Shown here: piece by piece, positions 58,014 to 64,000 of the stretch | How positions within the stretch are numbered: the stretch's first letter is position 1 | Layout: every line of letters starts with the position of its first letter | DNA from: Psychrobacillus sp. INOP01 | Lineage (GTDB): Bacteria > Bacillota > Bacilli > Bacillales_A > Planococcaceae | Assembly: GCF_018140925.1 (NCBI RefSeq) | Contig: NZ_CP073315.1 | Span: 186,001 to 250,000, forward strand | Direction: 5' to 3' | Length of the DNA stretch: 64,000 nucleotides | Position numbers and translations under genes: made by a program | Notes under the pieces: model-generated | What the model was told of the DNA's origin: nothing | The model's input: the letters and a program-made list of their open reading frames with translations, nothing else | Database searches by the model: none

Positions 58014-59207
58014 TCATATAAAAGCACCACTACGCTCATATGCAATAGCGCCTCTACAAATCGTTAAATCAACCTCACCCTTTTGACCTATGACAACAAT
58101 ATCAGCATCTTTACCAACACTTATAGATCCTTTGTGACTTAATATGTCTAGACGTTTTGCTTGGTTTGTGGAAGTAATTAGTATTTGTTCATGTATAGAC
58201 AAATCTAGCCACTTTTCAAGGTTCAATCTAGCATTGTTCATTGTCAATATACTTCCAGCTAAAGAATCATGAGAGATTAATGAACATTTTCCATCGCGTA
58301 CAGATACTCGCTGACCACCTAAATCATATTCCCCATCCGGCATACCTTTAGCTCGCATACCGTCAGTGATTACGATTACTTTTTCAAGCGTTTTCATTTT
58401 TACGATAAGTTTTAGTAAATCAGGGTGAAAATGTATACCATCAGGAATAATTTCAACATAAACATCGTCATGGAGAATAGCTGCTCCAACTACTCCTGGA
58501 TCTCTATGATGGAAACTTTTCATACCATTAAACAAATGCGTTGCATGGGTAACCCCATGATTAATAGCACTAATTGCTTCATCGTACGAAGCATTTGTAT
58601 GACCCATCGACGGAATTACTTTCAACAATTTCAGTCCAGTTAGAAGTTCAAAGCCGTCGTCTAATTCAGGTGAATATGTAATAATTTTGATAGCATTACC
58701 CGATAGTCTCTGCCATTGTTTAAAAAGAGCAGTATTTGGCGAAATAATAGAATTTTCTGGTTGTGCTCCTTTCTGTTCTTTATTTATAAAAGGTCCCTCT
58801 AAATGAATACCAATCATTTCTGGAGCACCTGGCTCATTACTTTTTACTCTATATTCTGCTAGACTTTTTAAGGTATCATTTATTTGTTGGATTGGATTAG
58901 TCATAGTCGTGGCTAAGAAAGAGGTGACCCCTTCCTTCGCTAAAGCAAGCCCAATTCCATCAAAAGCTTCATGCTTCCCATCCATAAAGTCAAATCCTGC
59001 AGCACCATGAACATGAATATCAATCATTCCTGGAATCACATATTGTTTTCCGGTACAATCGAATACTTTATCTGTAGCAGATATATGTGGGTAATTTTCC
59101 ATATCATCTATTAACATTATTTTTTTCTCTTTTATATGTATAAATCCTTGTCGAACTGCACTATTTTCAAGAATAATTGTAGCATTAATTAAATATAAAT
59201 TTTTCAA
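58014..59207 (-). CDS. nagA: N-acetylglucosamine-6-phosphate deacetylase
   Basis: 397 residues. Amidohydrolase metal motif DIHVHGAAGFDFMD, substrate segment GIHLEGPFINKEQKGA, His in ATHLFNGM and catalytic Asp in VITDGMRAKG. It removes the acetyl group from GlcNAc-6-P or GalNAc-6-P. TTG start 59207 with AGGAGGAAGTTATTC. In this operon (with agaS, kinase, aldolase) it probably acts as AgaA on N-acetylgalactosamine-6-phosphate. Confidence 0.92.
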   Translation of the reverse strand: MKNLYLINATIILENSAVRQGFIHIKEKKIMLIDDMENYPHISATDKVFDCTGKQYVIPGMIDIHVHGAAGFDFMDGKHEAFDGIGLALAKEGVTSFLATTMTNPIQQINDTLKSLAEYRVKSNEPGAPEMIGIHLEGPFINKEQKGAQPENSIISPNTALFKQWQRLSGNAIKIITYSPELDDGFELLTGLKLLKVIPSMGHTNASYDEAISAINHGVTHATHLFNGMKSFHHRDPGVVGAAILHDDVYVEIIPDGIHFHPDLLKLIVKMKTLEKVIVITDGMRAKGMPDGEYDLGGQRVSVRDGKCSLISHDSLAGSILTMNNARLNLEKWLDLSIHEQILITSTNQAKRLDILSHKGSISVGKDADIVVIGQKGEVDLTICRGAIAYERSGAFI

Positions 59208-59266
59208 GAATAACTTCCTCCTATAGGCATAGTCACCAACAAAACATACTTAATTCTTTTATGCAC

Positions 59267-60199
59267 TTATTCGATTCTATCTACCTCTATCTTTTCAATA
59301 GCCCAGTCTATTTTTCCAACGTTAATATGACCAGTTTTTTCTTCCATTGCATTAAGAACCCCCATGGATAGTCCTAACTTGATTAAATTTTCATCTTCTA
59401 ATCCACGAACTAAACCTGCCGCGAACCCTGCTACAACAGAATCACCAGAACCTACAGGATTAATTGCTTCAATTTTTGGTGCTTTTGCTTTGTAGAATTT
59501 CTTGCCATGTTTTGCAATCGCTCCCTCTGCACCAAGCGTAACAACAACCCATGGAATACTATTAAACAGTGGCGAGATTAATGCTTTTATTATTTGCAAT
59601 TCATCAATTGACTCTTGTCCAAGTAAATCTCCCAGTTCTTCCCTATTTGGTTTTATTAAATATGGCTTGTTTTCGCTTTCTAATATTGATGTTAGGAGTT
59701 CTCCGTTCACATCCAAAATTACACGAACTTCATATTTGTTGGCAATTGCAATTAATTTTACATAAAAGTCTGTTGATAGACCTTTTGGCAAGCTACCGGA
59801 TATAGTAACTACCTCAACTTGTTGCACATATTCCGTAAATTTCTCTATAAAGATTGTAGTTTCGTGTTCAGAAATTACTGGACCATTTTCCAATATTTCT
59901 GTCTGTTTTCCATCATGGATTATAGCAACACAATTTCGAGTTTCACCTGATATTTGCACAAAGGAGTCCTTAATACCGATTTCCTTAATTTGAGCACTAA
60001 TAAAGCTACCCAAGAACCCCCCTAAAAAGCCTGATGCAGCAACATCTTCGTCCAGTTGATGCAATACCCTGGAAACATTCAATCCTTTTCCACCTGCAGT
60101 CTTTGAAACATCTTCAATACGATTCAAGTTATCAAGTAGAAAATGGTCAAATTTATAACTAATATCTACAGCTGGATTTGATGTTATCGTTAAAATCAC
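59267..60199 (-). CDS. lacC: Tagatose-6-phosphate kinase / 1-phosphofructokinase family
   Basis: 310 residues, PfkB family. GGKGLNVSRVL at residues 37-47 and the anion hole INPVGSGDSVVAGFAAGL with the catalytic Asp. By context (aldolase and AgaS next to it) it should phosphorylate tagatose-6-phosphate to tagatose-1,6-bisphosphate; FruK-like activity cannot be excluded from sequence alone. Confidence 0.85.
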   Translation of the reverse strand: MILTITSNPAVDISYKFDHFLLDNLNRIEDVSKTAGGKGLNVSRVLHQLDEDVAASGFLGGFLGSFISAQIKEIGIKDSFVQISGETRNCVAIIHDGKQTEILENGPVISEHETTIFIEKFTEYVQQVEVVTISGSLPKGLSTDFYVKLIAIANKYEVRVILDVNGELLTSILESENKPYLIKPNREELGDLLGQESIDELQIIKALISPLFNSIPWVVVTLGAEGAIAKHGKKFYKAKAPKIEAINPVGSGDSVVAGFAAGLVRGLEDENLIKLGLSMGVLNAMEEKTGHINVGKIDWAIEKIEVDRIE

Positions 60200-60253
60200 T
60201 TATTAACACCTCATTTTCAATAGTAAGAATATACATATTCTGTATATACAAAT

Positions 60254-60277
60254 GGAGTGAGAATAATCTCTCACTCC
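60254..60277 (-). terminator. Intercistronic hairpin
   Basis: GGAGTGAGA-ATAATC-TCTCACTCC between aldolase and kinase genes, without U-run; could be a processing or attenuation structure. Confidence 0.5.
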
Positions 60278-60283
60278 ATAATA

Positions 60284-61141
60284 TTAAGCTTTTCCATTAC
60301 TCCAACACATCAATATTTTCTCTTTAACTACTTTTTTCATTGCATCTTTAGCTGGTTTCATATACTTTCTAGTATCCGTTTCATCTGGATTTTCCATTAA
60401 ATACTTGCGTAATGCATCAGAAAAAGGAATCTTAAGCTCTGTTGAAATATTTACTTTTGCACAACCAAGTGAAATACATTTTCGGACGTCATCTATTGAA
60501 ATACCTGAGGCACCATGTAATACAAGTGGAATATCCAACAAATCACTTATCTTTTTCAGGCGATCAAAATCCAAATTAGGCTCTGTTTCATACAAACCAT
60601 GACCTGTTCCAATTGCAACCGCTAGTGAATCAATGCCTGTACGCTCAACAAATTCTTGTACAGTATTTGGATCTGTATATTCTGCATCTTTCGCTTGAAC
60701 GATAAGATCATCTTCTTGACCGACTAATTTCCCTAATTCTGCTTCAACTGTAGCTCCATATTTATGTGCTTTTTCCACTACCTCTTTTGATAATGCGATA
60801 TTTTCTTCAATGTTGCCGTGCGAACCATCTATCATCACAGATTTTACGCCAAGATCGAGGGATTCTATAATAGATTCAACACTCTCATGATGATCTAAAT
60901 GTAGTGCAATTGGAATATCATTTTCCTTAGCGGCAACTTCAGCAATTGCTTGAATATAACTACGTCCAGAGTAACTCATTGTTCCCGGGGTTGCCGCTAG
61001 AATTATAGGAGATCTTAATTCTACTGCTGCCTCGATAACGACTTGAATTGTTTCTAAATTATGGATATTAAATGCGGGAACAGCATATCCTTCATTTCTA
61101 GCTTTAATAAGCATTTCCTTTGTGTTATGTACGTATCCCAT
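60284..61141 (-). CDS. kbaY: Class II tagatose-bisphosphate aldolase (KbaY/GatY type)
   Basis: 285 residues. Zinc ligands in ALHLDHHES, VEAELGKLVG and GTGHGLY, phosphate loop LHGASGIS. Splits tagatose-1,6-bisphosphate into DHAP and glyceraldehyde-3-phosphate. The HLDHHE form is that of KbaY/GatY rather than FbaA. GGGGGAAAAGTG precedes ATG 61141. Confidence 0.88.
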   Translation of the reverse strand: MGYVHNTKEMLIKARNEGYAVPAFNIHNLETIQVVIEAAVELRSPIILAATPGTMSYSGRSYIQAIAEVAAKENDIPIALHLDHHESVESIIESLDLGVKSVMIDGSHGNIEENIALSKEVVEKAHKYGATVEAELGKLVGQEDDLIVQAKDAEYTDPNTVQEFVERTGIDSLAVAIGTGHGLYETEPNLDFDRLKKISDLLDIPLVLHGASGISIDDVRKCISLGCAKVNISTELKIPFSDALRKYLMENPDETDTRKYMKPAKDAMKKVVKEKILMCWSNGKA

Positions 61142-61195
61142 CACTTTTCCCCCTTGTAGTCACTGATAAATAAAAGATTGAAGCTACTATAGTTC

Positions 61196-62371
61196 TCATT
61201 TTGAATATTCGTAGATTGTAACTCCTTGTACAACCCGACTAATAGCACCACTTGGACTTGGATTATCTGGTGTAATACCTAATAGTATGGATTTCTTTAC
61301 TGCTAAAACTTGTGCGAAAATAATATACAATAATGCAAGATAAAAATCGTTTGAAAATGAATTTGCTCCATCATTTACTGAAATAACCACATCAGCCAGA
61401 CTTTCAACTTCTTCATCACTTGTTTCAGTTAGTACTACAATTTTCGCGCCTAATTTTCCTGCAGCCAATTCCCGTAGAATGTCTAAATCATATTTTCTTG
61501 TATACGGATCTTGTGATATAAATATAACTACAACAGATTTATCATTCAAAAAAGACTTAGGACCATGACGAAATCCAAGTGATGACTCATGAATTGCAAC
61601 GACTTGACCACCAGTGAGTTCAAGCATTTTTAAAGCAGCTTCATGTGATAATTGCGCAAGTAAACCTGATCCTAAATAGGCTATTCGATCAAAATCAAAT
61701 GCAATTACGTTATCAATATAGTCACCTATTTTTTCAATTAACTGTTCTGCATTACCAATCAATTGGTTAGCTATGTTATTTGTGAAAACATCTTCCGTAA
61801 ACAACGCATAGGCAGCAATAATCATACTTGTGAAACTGCTTGTCATCGCTAACGATTGATCATTCGACTTATTAGGCATTAACAATAGCAAACTATTAGC
61901 GTCACCATGAATATTTTTCGCTAATTGCCCATCTTTATTACATGTAATTACAACTTGATAAAAGTCAGTTACTAACTCTTGTCCCAATCTAACCGTTGCT
62001 ACACTTTCTGGACTATTTCCAGATCGAGCAAACGACACAAGAATTGTTGGTGTATCTTTGAACAAGTAATGTGAAGGATTAGATACAATATTTGTTGTAG
62101 GTATCGATTCGAATTGAACGTTTCGTTTATTTTGTCGTGCTAACTCTGGAGCTAAAGTGTCACCAACAAATGCAGATGTACCAGCACCTGTTAAAATAAC
62201 TCGAATCTTATTATGTTTTTTATAAATGGATTCTAAAAATCCTTTGAAAGTATCATTTTGTTCGGAAAAACCAGATATTAATTCATTCCATACAACTGGT
62301 TGTTGGTGAATTTCTCTTGTCGTATGTACTGCATTCATTTGTATAATTTTTTCTGTACTCAAATTAAACAT
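61196..62371 (-). CDS. agaS: AgaS-type SIS-domain galactosamine-6-phosphate deaminase/isomerase
   Basis: 391 residues, two SIS domains: VILTGAGTSAFVGD, LVSFARSGNSPESVATV and GFRHGPKSFL. Converts galactosamine-6-phosphate to tagatose-6-phosphate with release of ammonia in the Aga pathway. Follows the LacI-type gene by 13 bases. Confidence 0.9.
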   Translation of the reverse strand: MFNLSTEKIIQMNAVHTTREIHQQPVVWNELISGFSEQNDTFKGFLESIYKKHNKIRVILTGAGTSAFVGDTLAPELARQNKRNVQFESIPTTNIVSNPSHYLFKDTPTILVSFARSGNSPESVATVRLGQELVTDFYQVVITCNKDGQLAKNIHGDANSLLLLMPNKSNDQSLAMTSSFTSMIIAAYALFTEDVFTNNIANQLIGNAEQLIEKIGDYIDNVIAFDFDRIAYLGSGLLAQLSHEAALKMLELTGGQVVAIHESSLGFRHGPKSFLNDKSVVVIFISQDPYTRKYDLDILRELAAGKLGAKIVVLTETSDEEVESLADVVISVNDGANSFSNDFYLALLYIIFAQVLAVKKSILLGITPDNPSPSGAISRVVQGVTIYEYSK

Positions 62372-62384
62372 TTATGCTGCCCCC

Positions 62385-63383
62385 TTATTTTTTTACACTG
62401 TTACGGATAATCAAACTTGTTGAAATCAATATTTTCTTTGCGATTTTTCTACCTTTTAAACGTTCTAGTAAAGTGTCAACAGCTGTTTCTCCCATAATTT
62501 CTGTATACACTCTGATTGTACTTAAAGAGGGATACATGTATTTGGAAACAGTCATATCATTTATTCCAATAATACTTACTCGATCAGGAATGGCAATGTT
62601 AGCCTCATGAAGAGCTCTTAAACTTCCAATAGCCATAACATCACTACTCATAAAAAAGGCAGTCGGTAAATCGTCTTCTAATTCTTCTATCGCTTTTTTC
62701 ATTAGATTATATCCATCATCAACAGAGAAGGAACCTACATAAACAAATTTTTCATCATAAACTCCATTTTCCTTCATATATGATTGAAATGTTTTTTCAC
62801 GTAAGTCTTGAATCGGTTCAGTTTGACCTTTCAGTTTCTCTCTCCCACCAATAAATCCAATTTTTCTATGATTAGTTGAAAGAAAAAAATCGATTATTTT
62901 CTTCGTTGCTTTTTCAAAATCAATGACAATGGCATCATATTTTTCTTCATTTGGACTGTAATCAACGAAAACGACCAAGGGATTAATTATTGTTAATTCC
63001 TTCACTTGCTGATCACTAAATTTACCAACAGCAATAATTCCTTTAATCTCAGCAGCCTTAATATCTTTAATATTATCGAAAAAGTATACTTCGGGATTCA
63101 TGCCAATTTCTTTACAACGTTGTTCAATCCCTAGTCTTATTGACAGATAATAGAGGTCATTTAACTCCTCTTTTTCTGTATACCAATGAACAATGGCAAT
63201 CTTTTGATCTACATATCTTTTAGATGTACTTTTTCGATAGGATAACTCTTCTGCTATTTCAAATATCTTTTTTTTCGTTTCATCTGCTACTGATAAGCTT
63301 GCATCATAATTAAGCACACGTGAAACAGTCGCAGAAGATACACCTGCTTTTTCTGCTATATCTTTAATTGTTGCCACTTTCAA
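62385..63383 (-). CDS. LacI/GalR-family repressor
   Basis: 332 residues. N-terminal HTH TIKDIAEKAGVSSATVSRVL and a periplasmic-binding-like effector domain ending LLERLKGRKIAKKILISTSL. Most likely local repressor of the Aga-type operon; effector probably a sugar phosphate or galactoside. Its own operator was not identified. Confidence 0.92.
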   Translation of the reverse strand: MKVATIKDIAEKAGVSSATVSRVLNYDASLSVADETKKKIFEIAEELSYRKSTSKRYVDQKIAIVHWYTEKEELNDLYYLSIRLGIEQRCKEIGMNPEVYFFDNIKDIKAAEIKGIIAVGKFSDQQVKELTIINPLVVFVDYSPNEEKYDAIVIDFEKATKKIIDFFLSTNHRKIGFIGGREKLKGQTEPIQDLREKTFQSYMKENGVYDEKFVYVGSFSVDDGYNLMKKAIEELEDDLPTAFFMSSDVMAIGSLRALHEANIAIPDRVSIIGINDMTVSKYMYPSLSTIRVYTEIMGETAVDTLLERLKGRKIAKKILISTSLIIRNSVKK

Positions 63384-63460
63384 TCACCTTTTCCATTTCT
63401 ATAATTACCGGATTTAGTAGATTATTCTAATATATACTATAATACAGTATTTATAGTCAC

Positions 63461-63482
63461 AGAGCAGTGTATAAACTGCTCT
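63461..63482 (-). terminator. Hairpin after the beta-galactosidase gene
   Basis: AGAGCAGT-N6-ACTGCTCT, just after the stop; no clear U-run, so partial termination is likely. Confidence 0.5.
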
Positions 63483-63486
63483 TTAA

Positions 63487-64000
63487 TTAGCCAATTTTAT
63501 GGGTATCAATTAACGAAACTTCAGGAGTAATTGTTCCATGCAGTTCAAAAACTAGTATTTCATTTTGACCTTTACGTAATATTGGTCCAGGTAAAAACAA
63601 TGTTTCTTGTGGACCTTTCTCCCAGTACCTTCCTATATTAAATCCATTCACGACAACAAATCCTTTTGTCCAACCAGGTAATTCCACGAAGGTATCTCCA
63701 ATTTCTTCCACATTGAAGGTTCCTTTATAGAATGTAGGTCCTTTAGTCTTTTCAATGTTTGAGCTATAACCTAATAATTCTAGATTGTCCATTGGTAATG
63801 GATACATAGTCCAATCAAATAAGAACTGGTATCCAAACCTAACTCCTTCTGTTATTCCTTTAGGATCAAACATCCTTGGCCCATAATTAACACGCCCCAT
63901 ATTTTCTACTAAAAGGCTAATTTCTACTCCTTCTTTCGGTACCGCAAAAGAAATAGTATTATTTTTCCAACGATCAATTACCCCTTTATATTCATTGTCT
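63487..64000 (-). CDS. Glycoside hydrolase family 35 beta-galactosidase, C-terminal part
   Basis: The frame is open to the right edge of the window; only about 171 C-terminal codons are visible. VPKEGVEISLLVENMGRVNY, GFVVVNGFNIGRYWEKGPQ and LFLPGPILRKGQNEILVFEL are the jelly-roll domains of GH35 (BgaC-like) enzymes, which cut terminal galactose, often Gal-beta-1,3-GalNAc. This fits the aga genes downstream. First visible gene of the sugar operon. Confidence 0.88.
   Translation of the reverse strand, partial: DNEYKGVIDRWKNNTISFAVPKEGVEISLLVENMGRVNYGPRMFDPKGITEGVRFGYQFLFDWTMYPLPMDNLELLGYSSNIEKTKGPTFYKGTFNVEEIGDTFVELPGWTKGFVVVNGFNIGRYWEKGPQETLFLPGPILRKGQNEILVFELHGTITPEVSLIDTHKIG

Noticed and set aside
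1..64000. tRNA or rRNA genes
   Set aside because: No tRNA cloverleaf or rRNA-like segment was seen while reading; a scan with a dedicated tool was not possible.

Overview
The window is a low-GC, AT-rich chromosome segment from a Gram-positive, Bacillales-type bacterium. The evidence is strong GGAGG ribosome-binding sites with frequent TTG/GTG starts, a T-box leader in front of argS, a BirA operator in front of bioY, a Bce-type ABC transporter, a YfmQ-like protein, and YjcQ, DUF2691 and DUF2812 families. A Planococcaceae-like genus (Lysinibacillus, Solibacillus or Psychrobacillus type) is my guess; the species cannot be read from the sequence.

Layout. 1-3,300: a Bce-type ABC transporter with its response regulator (minus strand). 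3,500-48,650: a very unusual region of about 45 kb holding some fifty small, mostly unrelated genes, nearly all on the minus strand and nearly all separated by copies of one imperfect-palindrome element (33 complete copies, about 30 half or decayed ones). 48,700-55,800: argS with its T-box, a GNAT enzyme, an orphan pair of peptide-type permeases, a methyltransferase flanked by two decayed copies of the same element, and a YitT protein. 55,841-64,000: a sugar operon (UgpC-type ATPase, PucR-type regulator, nagA, lacC-type kinase, KbaY/GatY-type aldolase, agaS, LacI-type regulator, GH35 beta-galactosidase), which reads as uptake and breakdown of galactose/N-acetylgalactosamine-containing glycans.

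The main result is the 45-kb region. Read on the minus strand, each element has two half-sites, AACTAAC-N6-TTTAGTT and AACTAAC-N6/7-GTTAGTT. Their outer arms pair with each other and their inner arms pair with each other, leaving unpaired spacers and a variable middle. That is the R''-L''-L'-R' plan of integron attC sites (59-base elements). Element length (70-132 bp, one 169 bp), one gene per unit, uniform gene orientation and gene content (GNAT, VOC, phosphotransferases, alpha/beta hydrolases, lipoproteins, DUF proteins) are all those of an integron cassette array. Integrons are rare or unrecognised in this group of bacteria, and no integrase gene is present, so the region behaves as a cassette cluster lacking an integrase. 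The variable middle of nearly every element is a Rho-independent terminator for the gene strand, so each cassette seems to be a self-contained transcription unit. The only recombinase trace is the last 57 codons of a tyrosine recombinase at 25,058-25,231, which abuts a half element.

The array is interrupted by non-cassette blocks: a two-component system with two tandem alpha/beta hydrolases carrying identical direct-repeat operators (15.2-19.5 kb, visibly higher GC), bioY (26.2-26.8 kb), and a MocR-type regulator with a graveyard of gene fragments (33.8-37.6 kb). It contains duplicated cassettes (a 46-residue protein at 5.0 and 9.8 kb; a membrane protein at 10.1 and 41.1 kb), gene-less cassettes and several genes broken by single in-frame stop codons or frameshifts. 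This suggests an old array that both gains and decays cassettes.
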